A stretch of 57,121 nucleotides of DNA. Origin: Planctomycetota bacterium (GTDB taxonomy: Bacteria; Planctomycetota; Planctomycetia; Pirellulales; Pirellulaceae). Positions 25,666-35,533 of the stretch are shown in pieces (the first letter of the stretch is position 1; each line of letters starts with the position of its first letter). The stretch is from NCBI GenBank assembly GCA_026692865.1, contig JAPLNI010000038.1, forward strand, positions 1 to 57,121. The letters run 5' to 3'. The notes under the pieces are model-generated. The model had not been told where the DNA came from. It made no database searches and worked only from the letters and a program-made list of their open reading frames with translations. The position numbers were made by a program, and so were the translations under genes.

Positions 25666-26502
25666 CTATTCTTTACATGTAAACATGTGCGTAGCAACTC
25701 GAACAGATCGACGACGGAATCGGCACACTGACGAAACAAACGCCACAACACCTAAAAGAAGGTACGTACTTGGCTCAGGTACCGCGGTAAAATTGATTGT
25801 CAAAGTGGGCCGAAGCGATGCCACCGGTGCTTCTCGGGAATAGATACCTCGCGCTTTTTGCAATGCGTCTTCATCGTTATATTTCATCATCCATCCGAAA
25901 TTGGAACTTCCATTGTTGACCCAGTTTTGAACGTCAGCCACCATTCCCGTCTCGGACGCAAATGTATACTCAGTATTTGGTCCGTCCGGTCGCGTAAGCG
26001 TAATCGTTCCGCTCGCCTCTGATGCAAAATCGCCACCAGGAGTCGTCCATGCGGACGTGTTGTGAAAGGCGGAGTTCCATGTCGAATCAACACCAGCGAC
26101 GGCTGCTGCACCGGTGCGTCCGGAACCGCGTACATTGGGATTGGTGCTCTCACCCCAATTTTTTGTGAGGCGATGCAGCGAGAGCAAGTCAGGAGTTAAA
26201 TCCTGCGGGTTGCCGTTCGCGGATATTGAGACCGTGAACTGAAACTCAACCGAGTTAATCGTAGCCCCGACGGGGATGCTAGACAAATTGAACTGAACAA
26301 GGGACCTGCGAATGGCGGAGGGCTTTGCAATCTCCCCTGTACGGCCCACGTAAAGGCTCCCGGTTCCATTGGCCGAGTTGTTTTCTGAGTAAATCGAACT
26401 GTCTTTGCTGGGGGTCAGTGTCATCAGAGCTGCGCTAGCGAAAGAACTGTCGATGCCCAAAAATATTGAGCTGATTAGCAAACATAAAAAGCGATTTCTC
26501 AT
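25666..26502 (-). CDS. Secreted DNRLRE-type protein with PEP-CTERM (copy 1)
   Basis: Product of 278 residues from ATG 26502, with a signal peptide (MRNRFLCLLISSIFLGI). A jelly-roll-like domain has LTPSKDSSIYSENNSANGT, RRSLVQFNLSSIPVGATINS and NWGESTNP, as in the DNRLRE/CBM96-like secreted proteins. The C-terminal VPEPSTYLLLGVVAF plus FRRR is a PEP-CTERM sorting signal. It probably binds polysaccharide or forms a cell-surface or matrix component. It follows the paralogue at 26795-27622 on the same strand, and the two share the whole layout, so they arose by duplication. Confidence 0.85.
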   Translation of the reverse strand: MRNRFLCLLISSIFLGIDSSFASAALMTLTPSKDSSIYSENNSANGTGSLYVGRTGEIAKPSAIRRSLVQFNLSSIPVGATINSVEFQFTVSISANGNPQDLTPDLLSLHRLTKNWGESTNPNVRGSGRTGAAAVAGVDSTWNSAFHNTSAWTTPGGDFASEASGTITLTRPDGPNTEYTFASETGMVADVQNWVNNGSSNFGWMMKYNDEDALQKARGIYSREAPVASLRPTLTINFTAVPEPSTYLLLGVVAFVSSVCRFRRRSVRVATHMFTCKE

Positions 26503-26794
26503 GACCTCTCGCAATCGTGAGCCGTCAACCAATGCATGGCACGGCCCAAATTTCTATACAAATTGATAAGTTACTAAGCTGCCCCCTCAGCCAAAAACTT
26601 TCTGAATACGACGGCCCGACGCAGCTCTGATCCTTGTAAACGAAGCCCATCCAAGCAAGCTCGATAGCGAAGATGTTCCACCAAAACCGCAGGTAATGAT
26701 TAACCCAGCCCCCTTGAGTTTACAAGGAATGCGAATCTTGGCAAGCTTTTTTCGCTATTTTCGCGCGTTTCGTCAAACCGCTTCCCGCGAAACA

Positions 26795-27622
26795 TCAGGA
26801 AAAGGGACTCTTCGTGTTCGACGCATTTAAGGTCATTCTCATGCGACGCAGACGCCCGTAGCGACGGAAAAAGATGCCCGCCACGGCAGCCACAACCAAT
26901 GCGAGGGATCCTGGTTCGGGTACTGCCGTATAGTCAATCGTGAGCGTCGGCCTTTGGCTGGAATTCGTATTTTCGCTTGAAGCAAAAGACCTCGCATTCG
27001 ACGGCGTTGACTCGCTAGAAGCCCGAAGAAGCCAGCCAAAATTCGTCGTGGGAGAATTCAACCAATTCTGAACATCAGTCACCAACCCTGGCTGTGAGGC
27101 GAAGGTATACAAAGTGTTAATCGCCGTTCCAATGGTTGCCGTCCCGCTGATCGCTCCAAAATCTCCGCCTGGCGTCGCCCAAGGGTCTGTCGAGAAAAAT
27201 CGATCGTTCCAGGTAGCGTCCCCCAACGTTGCTATTGCGCCCGATCCACCACCACCTATGCCGAGAGATGTACCCTCGCCCCAAGAGGAAAGTAAACGGT
27301 GAAGCTGGAAATTCTCGGCTGTCGCGCCACCCCCTCGCGACAACTGGAAAAGCCCGAGGCTCACCGAGTTGATCGTGGCGCCAGTAGGTATGCTTCCGGC
27401 AATGTCAAATTGAAGAAGTCCGCGTCGGATTTGACCGGAGGAATTTTGGCCTGCGAATAGACTTCCCAAAGCATTGCTATTGGAGCTTTCACTGAAAATC
27501 GAATTATCGATGCTCGGAATAATCGCAACGATTTCGCCGTGCACGAAACTTGTGAATAAGCCCAACGAGCATAATGCCGCTAGCATGACCGGAGCCAATA
27601 ACGATCGAAAACAGCTTTTCAT
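26795..27622 (-). CDS. Secreted DNRLRE-type protein with PEP-CTERM (copy 2)
   Basis: Product of 275 residues from ATG 27622 (MKSCFRSLLAPVMLAALC). The domain matches the neighbouring gene: SIDNSIFSESSNSNALGSLF, RRGLLQFDIAGSIPTGATIN, LLSSWGEGTS, DATWNDRFFSTDPWATPGGD, and VTDVQNWLNSPTTNFGWLL. The PEP-CTERM tail is VPEPGSLALVVAAVAGIFF followed by RRYGR. Function is presumably the same as copy 1. The repeated VQNW and NFGW segments in both are useful for family searches. Confidence 0.85.
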   Translation of the reverse strand: MKSCFRSLLAPVMLAALCSLGLFTSFVHGEIVAIIPSIDNSIFSESSNSNALGSLFAGQNSSGQIRRGLLQFDIAGSIPTGATINSVSLGLFQLSRGGGATAENFQLHRLLSSWGEGTSLGIGGGGSGAIATLGDATWNDRFFSTDPWATPGGDFGAISGTATIGTAINTLYTFASQPGLVTDVQNWLNSPTTNFGWLLRASSESTPSNARSFASSENTNSSQRPTLTIDYTAVPEPGSLALVVAAVAGIFFRRYGRLRRMRMTLNASNTKSPFS

Positions 27623-27941
27623 AGTTGGGTTTATAGTCGGATACCGGAGAGGAGATTTCGACCTTCCGCGGGGCTTTGATCGCAACCACTTGATTAATGA
27701 TAGTCAGAGCAACGCCTCAACAAATCATCACAAATAAGAGTTTTTTGAGATTCTGGACGCATCGATCCGATTATTCCGCCTCGGCAGACTTACTTTTCTT
27801 GCTACCCTAGATTCACACCACAGTGGGAGTCACGACAAAGTGATCAGAAATTCGTTGCCGCTAATTGTGCTTGGTGGGGCAGCCTAGTACGATCCAGGGT
27901 TCGACTCGCAATTCCAATACGAACACAGGGAGTAACATCAA
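27623..27941. promoter_or_regulatory. Divergent region between PEP-CTERM block and 27942 gene
   Basis: About 320 bases. The leader of the minus-strand PEP-CTERM block and of the plus-strand gene must be here. I see no clear repeat or hairpin. Confidence 0.3.
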
Positions 27942-29360
27942 GTGGCTAGTTCAAAGATCTTTCGTTCGATCACCTTTGTTGTCACTCTTCTGACTCTCGG
28001 TGTAACGTCGGCTCAAGAATCAAAGCTCGCGGAGCTTCTCAAAAGAGCGCCTTCACCTGCGAACGCGATCGCATACATCCATAATCCTTCACTGCACAAA
28101 TTGATGTCGGATGCGGGAATGCCGTCAAGTTTGTCAGAGAATGTCGAGCAGGTGTGGTTGGTGTCCGAGCTAGATCGCAGCAGTCTTCAGCCTCGATGGG
28201 AAGCAGGTTACGGGATACTTACGCAAAACATCTCGGCCGAAGAACTGGCAAAATCCTCAGGCGGTTATGTCGACTCCGTCGCAGAAAAACAAGTCGTTTG
28301 GACTCCACGACAAATGTACCTTGTCCCGGCTGGCGAAAACCGAGTTGGCTTTTTAAGACCCGCCAATCGCTCCGAGTTATCGAGATGGTTAGTGCCAGGC
28401 CTTCACATCAACTACTCGGAATTTCTCAGCTCGCAATCGCAACAGCCAGAAAACTACCTGTCGCTCATGATTGCGTTGGATCTCAAGGACTCCTTTTCGC
28501 CAGTTCCAATGGCGCAACGCATCGCTAACTTTACGTCGCTCAAATCGCGAGTTCCTAAAGATGTGGCTGACATTCTCGCTTCGGCTAATGGATTGAAAAT
28601 CATTGTTGGTCGCCGTAGCCTAAACGAATGCATTTTCACAATCGAGTTTTCTAAGTCTCCGCAAACACTTTTGTCAGTGGCTAACGAATTGCTCGCAGAG
28701 ATCCTTGAACGCAACGGAACATCAGCACCAGAAGTCCTGACATGGAAAACGAAACTGGATGGAAACAACCTTTCCTTCCAAGGTCCAATTTCACAGAGTT
28801 CGCTCGACGGCCTACTTGGAATCTTCACGCTGAGAGATCAAGCTGAAGATATCGCTTCGACGGCCAGAAGCAGTAGCTCAGCAACACGGACATCGACTGA
28901 TAATACTGCCTACACTTCTAAAAACTACTTTGACAAAGTTGTTGCGACAGTGGAACGAGTTCGCAAATATGAATCTAACAACACCGGCTCGCGAGCAAGA
29001 TGGAATGATGTTCAGGCAAGACGCCTTGATGAATTAAGCACGCTCAATGCAGATCCTGAGATCATCGAATACGGCATGAAGGTTGCCGACTTGCTTCGCA
29101 ATAACGCTCTATCGGTTCGAACGACGAACTACTCCGCCAACCAAGCGAAAGTTCGACAAGGAGTCGATCGAGGTGTTTCCTCCAATGAATATGGATATGG
29201 ATATTCTAATGCTTACAACGTGACAGCCAATCAAATCGTTACCGACTCGGACGCGCGAACCATCGCAGTAACGGACTTTACTGTTACCCTCGCAACGATC
29301 GACAAATTGACAGCAGATGTTCGTCGAACCATGACCGAGAAGTTTAAGATTCAGTTCTAA
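27942..29360 (+). CDS. Secreted hypothetical protein (472 aa)
   Basis: Starts at a GTG (27942) with a signal peptide (FRSITFVVTLLTLGVTSAQ). The body is about 450 residues with no membrane helix and no recognisable catalytic motif. A middle portion has alternating strands and helices, and a Ser/Thr-rich linker lies at about residues 300-325 (STARSSSSATRTSTDN). The C-terminal 150 residues are helical and contain a Tyr/Asn-rich run (NEYGYGYSNAYNVTANQ). It probably acts in the periplasm. AGGGAG lies about 12 nt upstream of the GTG. I cannot name a family. Confidence 0.75.
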   Translation: MASSKIFRSITFVVTLLTLGVTSAQESKLAELLKRAPSPANAIAYIHNPSLHKLMSDAGMPSSLSENVEQVWLVSELDRSSLQPRWEAGYGILTQNISAEELAKSSGGYVDSVAEKQVVWTPRQMYLVPAGENRVGFLRPANRSELSRWLVPGLHINYSEFLSSQSQQPENYLSLMIALDLKDSFSPVPMAQRIANFTSLKSRVPKDVADILASANGLKIIVGRRSLNECIFTIEFSKSPQTLLSVANELLAEILERNGTSAPEVLTWKTKLDGNNLSFQGPISQSSLDGLLGIFTLRDQAEDIASTARSSSSATRTSTDNTAYTSKNYFDKVVATVERVRKYESNNTGSRARWNDVQARRLDELSTLNADPEIIEYGMKVADLLRNNALSVRTTNYSANQAKVRQGVDRGVSSNEYGYGYSNAYNVTANQIVTDSDARTIAVTDFTVTLATIDKLTADVRRTMTEKFKIQF

Positions 29361-29703
29361 TCAGACTCCCTGAATCAAGAATTAAGGTTCCCAGCATCCT
29401 CCATTAGGCGTCTCGTCAATGAGAGACAAAAACCGATGCGAGGGAAACGTCGGCTTGTTAAGTCTTAAGTTTATAAAGTCAGAAGTTTATAGGGACACGG
29501 ATTGCGCGGACTACACGGCGGTTACGCTATTAAAGCAACACTCCGTGTCTTCCGTGTAGTCCGCGTCCAAAATCATCTTCAAAACCTACAAGTTTTAGTT
29601 ACGTAAAACCCTTCTTTTAATTTGAAATAGTAACTGTGAATCCGGCTATCATTAAATGATGCCTCCAACATTATCCTCCAAGACGACCTGAGCGTTCCAA
29701 CTC
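29361..29703. other. Intergenic region with a 14-bp inverted repeat
   Basis: About 340 bases. It contains CGCGGACTACACGG (29505-29518) and its exact inverse CCGTGTAGTCCGCG (29552-29565). It probably also carries the terminator of the upstream gene and the promoter of the downstream one. Confidence 0.6.
29505..29565. repeat. 14-bp perfect inverted repeat (CGCGGACTACACGG)
   Basis: The two arms are separated by 33 nt. Short CACGGA/CCGTGT-type matches occur beside each arm. No second copy was found in this window, so it is called a single palindromic element. Confidence 0.7.
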
Positions 29704-31023
29704 ATGCGAATCTCTTATCGGCAACACTTTCTGTTGTTAGTCATTGGCTTGAGCATTTGGACTCAAGCCACTCTCGCGTTCGCTCAAAACCAAGAACCGA
29801 ATGAACTTGAAAAATCTTATCAAGCAATATTTCAAAAACTGATCGATGGAAACGCCGAACAACAATCCGATGCCGAGCGAGAACTGCTAGAGATCGGCCC
29901 CGATGTTTTGATGCAGATTCCAATTCTGCCTACCAGTGCACCACTTGAACAGCGCGAAATACTCGATCGAGTACGAGGCGTACTACAGTCCAAGGTGATT
30001 GAGGCTTTCGCCAAGCCATCGGTGGTGACATTACAAAGAAGCGTCATGGGAGCTGACGCGTTGATTGAGATTATGGATCAGACGGGTAACACACTGATCG
30101 TCGACAAGGCACCGACGGACGATATCGAAGTCGATTTTGAGTCGACTCCTTTTTGGGAAGCATTAGATCGCGTCTTGGATGACTTGAGCCTGAGAGCAGA
30201 CCCTTTTGCAGACTCGCTCGGGTTGCGGTTAGTCCCCAAGAACAATGGAGTAGCCGATGCTTCGAACGAACAAGCCTTACGACGCGGTTATGCTGGGATC
30301 TTTCGATTCGAACCGACGCGAATCTCTGCGACGCGTTCACTTGAACGTGCCGGATTGAGCAGTCTTTCGATTGACTTGCAAGTGGCTTGGGAGCCACGTC
30401 TAAAACCTGTCTACTGTCGCTTTCCAATGAAGACCGCCTTCGCAGAGTGTGATAACGGCGAGATCTTGCAGGCGACTTCTCCTGACTCCTCACCCGAGTA
30501 TTCGCCAGCAGGTGCTCATGCCATCGAAGCCAACCTTCAATTCCACGCACCCTCGCGGCAGGCAAAGTCGCTGCGGCTTCAAGGAACAATCGAAGCGATG
30601 ATTCCAGGTGGCGTTGTTTCGGTTGAATTTGATGAGCTCGAAAAATCGGAAGCCAAATCACAAACCGTAGGAAAGCTGAATGTCACGCTAGAACAGGCCG
30701 AGCTCCGCGAAGACATCTTGGAAGCCAACCTGCTCGTGAGCGTCAACAACGCTGGCGAGTCGATGGACTCGTTTCGTGGTTGGGTCATGAACAACGAATG
30801 CTTCCTGCAAACACCAGACAACGAACGAATCAAGTTTGGAGGATTTCAAACGTATAAAATGAATGGTACCGAAGTAGGCATGACCTATTTTTTCGATCTC
30901 AGCACGAAACCAGGATTTAAAGCGGGAAAGGGTTTAGCTGGCTATCGACTGGTTTACAACGCCCCCGGTGCTGTCGTTCCAACCACGGTGGATTTTGTTT
31001 TGGAGAATATCCCGCTACCGTGA
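29704..31023 (+). CDS. Secreted hypothetical protein (439 aa)
   Basis: Signal peptide HFLLLVIGLSIWTQATLAFAQ at the N-terminus, then a helical stretch (LEKSYQAIFQKLIDGNAEQQS to DRVRGVLQSKVIEAF) with the look of a HEAT/ARM-like repeat. A long beta-rich portion follows. The segment TPFWEALDRVLDDLSLRA resembles secretin-associated short domains, but this is weak. The C-terminal part ends FKAGKGLAGYRLVYNAPGAV. No catalytic motif is seen. Probably periplasmic or surface located, function unknown. ATG 29704. Confidence 0.75.
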   Translation: MRISYRQHFLLLVIGLSIWTQATLAFAQNQEPNELEKSYQAIFQKLIDGNAEQQSDAERELLEIGPDVLMQIPILPTSAPLEQREILDRVRGVLQSKVIEAFAKPSVVTLQRSVMGADALIEIMDQTGNTLIVDKAPTDDIEVDFESTPFWEALDRVLDDLSLRADPFADSLGLRLVPKNNGVADASNEQALRRGYAGIFRFEPTRISATRSLERAGLSSLSIDLQVAWEPRLKPVYCRFPMKTAFAECDNGEILQATSPDSSPEYSPAGAHAIEANLQFHAPSRQAKSLRLQGTIEAMIPGGVVSVEFDELEKSEAKSQTVGKLNVTLEQAELREDILEANLLVSVNNAGESMDSFRGWVMNNECFLQTPDNERIKFGGFQTYKMNGTEVGMTYFFDLSTKPGFKAGKGLAGYRLVYNAPGAVVPTTVDFVLENIPLP

Positions 31024-31386
31024 GCGTTGACGAATAAATGTTTGCATCAAGCTTACCTCAGCTTAAAGTTTGCCTCGCTTAGCTTTTCCTGTAGATCGTA
31101 CCCTCACCCGTGCCTGCACCCCTGCTCGTGCTAGTGCTCGATTCGACTCCCAATCCAATCGAGTACGAGTACGAGTACCGGCTTACGCCTGAGTACGAGT
31201 ACGAAAATGCTGATTAACTTGAATTCAAAGCAGGACGCGCTCTGACGCTCACCAGAGATTCACTTCAATCCCGCTGCTCTGCTGGCTAAATGAAAGATTG
31301 ACCTTTCCTATTGCATTGAACTGGAAATTTTTGCTACGTCTCCCACATGCGATCGAAATTTCGATACCGAAAGGGATGGATGAGCC
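31024..31386. other. Intergenic region with a GTAC-rich element
   Basis: About 360 bases. It carries the GAGTACGAGTACG repeat at 31158-31205, the inverse of a copy at 38462-38508. No gene is seen. The promoter of the giant gene at 31387 should be in the last 180 bases. Confidence 0.5.
31158..31205. repeat. GAGTACGAGTAC inverted element, copy 1
   Basis: Repeated GAGTACGAGTACG blocks flank a short GGCTTACGCC core. The same element occurs in reverse orientation at 38462-38508. Confidence 0.75.
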
Positions 31387-34300
31387 GTGGTGAGTAGCCT
31401 TAAAATTAAGTTTTTCTTCGTTTTGTTATTAAGCGTCATTAGCGTCGTATGGCTTGCATCGCATTCGCAAGCGCAATCGGCTTCGAAAACGCCATTCAAG
31501 ACGCAATCGAATTCATCGGCAAAACGCCCACAAGCCACGAATTCAAGAAGCACCGCGGCGCCGTCCGCTAATACGGTAAAGCCCCCAGTAAAGCCTTCAG
31601 CAAAGCCAATCGCGGAATGGATTTGGGCAGACGGAATCGCGCCCGGCAATGCGCCTCGAGGCGTGGTCCTATTTCGAAAGTCAATTCAATTATCAGCCCT
31701 TGAGCAAGCGCGGGTCGAAATTGCAGCAAACGATTTCTACGAGCTCTACGTCAATGGCCGCCGAGTCGGTACCAGCACGCAATCGGAAAAATTAGACAAC
31801 GTCGACATCAGCGCATTTGTGATCCCAGGAAACAATTTGTTCGCCGTCAAATGTGAAAATCGCGAAGGTAATACGGCTGGTCTTTTTTGTCGGATCTACG
31901 TCAAACCGCGCAATGAAGGTTGGCGAGGCATGGGGAGCAGCGAAACATGGCTAGCTTCGACAACCGCGAAATCAGGTTGGCATAGCGCAGCATACAACGA
32001 TTCGAATTGGAAGAACGCGGCTTTAAATAGTAAGCCTCGCCAAACAGATTCGAACGAGGATGAGAATGTCGAAGCTGGCGAAGAAAATGTCGTCGTCACT
32101 CGGCCTCCTGTTCCTTCGCAAACAGTTGCTACTCGAATTCGTTTAAGCGATCTCGATGAAGAAGGAGCTCAAGAAAAGACTAATTCGAATTCAACTCCCC
32201 TAGCGCTCGGCACTGCTGGCTCCAACGGTCGATTCACAACCGACGAAGGCTTTAAGGTCGAAGAGATACTCGACAATGCAGCGACCGGATCCTTGATCGC
32301 GATGGCCTTTAATGAGTTCGGACATATCGTTGCTTCTCAAGAAGGTGGCCCGCTTCTTTTGATTTATGATGCAGACAAAGACGGAGTTCCTGAGCGAGTT
32401 CGAACTTACAGTGATCGCGTCGAAAACATCCAGGGAATACTCCCTCTCAATGGCGATGTCTTTGTCACTGGCGATGGGCCCGATGGAAGTGGTCTTTATC
32501 GTCTGATGGATCAAAACCGTGATGGCACTTTGGAAGATGCAAAATTACTTGTTCGATTCACAGGCCTTCAAGGCGAACATGGTGCGCATCAGATTGCATT
32601 AGGCCCAGATGGAATGGTTTATGTTGTCGTTGGAAATCACGTTCAAGTCGAAAACGCTCTCGATCCAAATAGTTCTTACCGAAACACATACGAAGGCGAC
32701 CTCGTAAAACCACGGCAAGAAGACCCCAGCGGTCACGCTCAAGGACTACGCGCTCCCGGAGGAACGGTAATTCGTTTGGATGCCAATGGCGAGCGAATTC
32801 AATGTGTCGCAGGTGGTCTTCGTAACGCTTACGATCTCGCATTTCATCCTCGCGGAGCACTCTATGTTCATGACAGCGATATGGAAGCTGATATTGGAAC
32901 AACCTGGCATCGGATGACATCGCTCTTTCAAATTGTCGAGGGTGGTGAATACGGATGGCGAAGCGGATGGGCCAATCAACCAGACTACTACATCGACAGG
33001 CTTCCTGCTTTGCAAACAACAAGTCGATCTTCGCCCACTGGTGCCATTGTCTATGATCACAATGTTTATCCAACACGTTACCAGCAATCACTATTTTTAG
33101 CCGATTGGTCCGAAGGAAGAATCCTTCGCGTCGACACTCGTCCTAATCCTGAAGGTATCTTTCCCAAGCCGATCCCGTTTGTAATTGGTCGTCCGATGAA
33201 CATCACCGACATGGATGTCAGTCCTGATGGTGCGATCTATTTTTGTACCGGTGGACGCGGAACGGCAGGTGGTATTTATGCTGTTCGATGGACGGGAAAA
33301 CCTAAGGAAAGCAATGATACTGAAGATAAATCGATCGCTAAAGCAATTCGGCAGCCACAACTACAGTCGGCATGGGGCCGTCAATCCGTCGCAATGGTGA
33401 AACGCGATCTTGGTAAAGACTGGGACGAAGAGATCGCGGGTGTTGCATACAGCCCTGACAACCCAGCACGATATCGAACACGAGCTCTTGATTTAATGCA
33501 GTTGCTAGGCCCCGTACCGACACCAGAAATGCTTGTCGAGCTTTCGCGATCGCCTAATGAAGTCATGCGAGCAAAAACAGCAGACCTTCTTGCGCTGCAT
33601 CCAGATAATGAGTTGGCTTTGAAGCGACTCAACGACATGCTTGCCGACAGCAGTCCAGCAGTCCAGCAATCTGCTGCGTCGGGGTTGATTCGCGCGGACG
33701 CAACGTGCAATAGTGACCGACTCATTCCGCTACTGCAATCACCCAACAGAGTCCTCGCGTTTTCCGCGACGAGACTTCTTCAAAGACAACCAGTGGATGT
33801 TCAGCGTCAGCTTTTAGAAATGACCGAAAAACCCCGAGTTGTTATCGCTGCAGCGTTGTCTTTGGCAATCTCCAATCCTGATGTTGATAATGCTTTGGCA
33901 GCAGTCAACGCCATGAACAACCTTGTCAAAGGCTTTGTCTCCGATCAAGATTTTATTGATCTCTTAAGAACTTACGAAGTCACTCTAGCCAACGCGAAAC
34001 TTCGACCAGTCGACACACCCGAACTCCGAGATATTGTCGCGAAAGAGTTTCCTGCTGGCGAACCAAAGATCAACCGCCAATTGATTCGACTGGCAACGTT
34101 CTTCCAAACGCCTGAAGTAGTTCCAATCGCTTTGCGTTACCTTGAAAAGAGCGATGTTCCGATTGCAGAACGAGTCGACGTTTCGCTCTACCTTCGCATG
34201 ATTCAGCACGCATGGACACCGAAAGAGCGAACACAACTACTTCGATTCTTTGAGAAAGCCCAACTGGCAGAATCAGGCAGCAGCTATTCGCTCTATGTGA

Positions 34301-35469
34301 TGAACGCAACACGAGAGTTTGCGAAGGACATGAGCGAATCCGAAGCGATCGAATGGCTCAAGGAAGGTGCCCAGTCCCCCAACGCGGCCCTCGCAGCGCT
34401 TCCGAAACTTCCTTCGCAAATTGACCCCAAGCTTTTAGCGGTCATTACATCGCTCGATCGTGAAATTGATAAAGGAGGCTTCGAAAGCGACACCTTCAAA
34501 CGACTCAAGACAGGCATCACCGCGATCCTTGCTCGCAGTGGTGACGAGGCTTCGATGAATTACCTTCGCGCCGTTTGGAGACGAAGCCCAGATCGTCGCC
34601 CTACAGTCGCGTTAGCTCTCGCTCAAAAACCCGAAGGTGAAAACTGGGACTACTTAGTCCGATCGTTGGGCGTGATTGAGCCCTACGCCGCCGGCGAAAT
34701 TCTTTCCAAACTCATGTCCGTCGATGTGGCGACTGAAGACTCCCAAGCGCTCCGACAAGTTATTCTTTTGGGACTTCGTTTGGCAAAAGAAAACGAAAGT
34801 CCGTCCAATGCGATTTCGCTGATGGAACACTGGACCGGTAGCTCGATGCATGAAACCGATATGGATGTCAAAGCGGAGATGGCGGCCTGGCAAGATTGGT
34901 ATCGCGGCAAGTTCCCAGAACTCCCGGAGCCGATTCTTCCAGAAGACCAAACACAACCCCAGTGGTCGCTCGATTTTATTGAGCAGTATCTCGATGGTGA
35001 TTCGGGAAAAACCGGATCGATCGCCTCTGGTGCTCTTGTTTATACCAAAGCCCAATGTGCATCATGCCATCGGATGGGTGATAAGGGAGCCACAGTCGGA
35101 CCAGACCTTACCAGTTTGACAAAACGATTCACTCGCCGTGAAACGGTCGAATCGATTCTGTATCCGTCTCATGTTATCAGCGATCAATATGCAAGCAAGA
35201 AAGTCATGACACGAGACGGAAAGATCGTCTCGGGAATCATGACGAAAACAACGCAAGGTCTATCGATACGAACGAGTGATCTTCAAAGCGTCACTATCGA
35301 CAAAGAGGACATCGAAGAGATTGTCCCGTCGAAACAATCGATCATGCCTGCGGCCTTGCTAGATAATTTATCGCCTAATGAAATTCGTGATTTGATGTGC
35401 TACTTGGGTTACGTCCCGACAACACCACAAGTTGCCGAGCCACCAGCCAAAGGCCGGATCACACGATAG
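31387..35469 (+). CDS. Giant PVC-type secreted dehydrogenase-like protein with HEAT repeats and C-terminal haem domain
   Basis: Product of 1360 residues with a signal peptide (IKFFFVLLLSVISVVWLA). In order: a galactose-binding-like N-terminal module (about 75-185, with EIAANDFYELYVNGRRVG); a six-bladed beta-propeller of the membrane-bound dehydrogenase type (about 280-640, with HGAHQIALGPDGMVYVVVG and AGGLRNAYDLAFHPRG); a long helical region that reads as HEAT repeats (about 660-1200); and a haem domain with CASCH at 1224-1228 and GATVGPDLTSL. This modular group is a planctomycete/verrucomicrobial hallmark, usually thought to oxidise sugars or polysaccharides in the periplasm. It starts at adjacent GTG codons (31387, 31390). 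Confidence 0.9.
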   Translation: MVSSLKIKFFFVLLLSVISVVWLASHSQAQSASKTPFKTQSNSSAKRPQATNSRSTAAPSANTVKPPVKPSAKPIAEWIWADGIAPGNAPRGVVLFRKSIQLSALEQARVEIAANDFYELYVNGRRVGTSTQSEKLDNVDISAFVIPGNNLFAVKCENREGNTAGLFCRIYVKPRNEGWRGMGSSETWLASTTAKSGWHSAAYNDSNWKNAALNSKPRQTDSNEDENVEAGEENVVVTRPPVPSQTVATRIRLSDLDEEGAQEKTNSNSTPLALGTAGSNGRFTTDEGFKVEEILDNAATGSLIAMAFNEFGHIVASQEGGPLLLIYDADKDGVPERVRTYSDRVENIQGILPLNGDVFVTGDGPDGSGLYRLMDQNRDGTLEDAKLLVRFTGLQGEHGAHQIALGPDGMVYVVVGNHVQVENALDPNSSYRNTYEGDLVKPRQEDPSGHAQGLRAPGGTVIRLDANGERIQCVAGGLRNAYDLAFHPRGALYVHDSDMEADIGTTWHRMTSLFQIVEGGEYGWRSGWANQPDYYIDRLPALQTTSRSSPTGAIVYDHNVYPTRYQQSLFLADWSEGRILRVDTRPNPEGIFPKPIPFVIGRPMNITDMDVSPDGAIYFCTGGRGTAGGIYAVRWTGKPKESNDTEDKSIAKAIRQPQLQSAWGRQSVAMVKRDLGKDWDEEIAGVAYSPDNPARYRTRALDLMQLLGPVPTPEMLVELSRSPNEVMRAKTADLLALHPDNELALKRLNDMLADSSPAVQQSAASGLIRADATCNSDRLIPLLQSPNRVLAFSATRLLQRQPVDVQRQLLEMTEKPRVVIAAALSLAISNPDVDNALAAVNAMNNLVKGFVSDQDFIDLLRTYEVTLANAKLRPVDTPELRDIVAKEFPAGEPKINRQLIRLATFFQTPEVVPIALRYLEKSDVPIAERVDVSLYLRMIQHAWTPKERTQLLRFFEKAQLAESGSSYSLYVMNATREFAKDMSESEAIEWLKEGAQSPNAALAALPKLPSQIDPKLLAVITSLDREIDKGGFESDTFKRLKTGITAILARSGDEASMNYLRAVWRRSPDRRPTVALALAQKPEGENWDYLVRSLGVIEPYAAGEILSKLMSVDVATEDSQALRQVILLGLRLAKENESPSNAISLMEHWTGSSMHETDMDVKAEMAAWQDWYRGKFPELPEPILPEDQTQPQWSLDFIEQYLDGDSGKTGSIASGALVYTKAQCASCHRMGDKGATVGPDLTSLTKRFTRRETVESILYPSHVISDQYASKKVMTRDGKIVSGIMTKTTQGLSIRTSDLQSVTIDKEDIEEIVPSKQSIMPAALLDNLSPNEIRDLMCYLGYVPTTPQVAEPPAKGRITR

Positions 35470-35533
35470 TTTGTAGTTTGATGTCTACTTTTTCTTTTAC
35501 TTGAGAAAGCCTATCTCAGAATAGGAGATTCGC

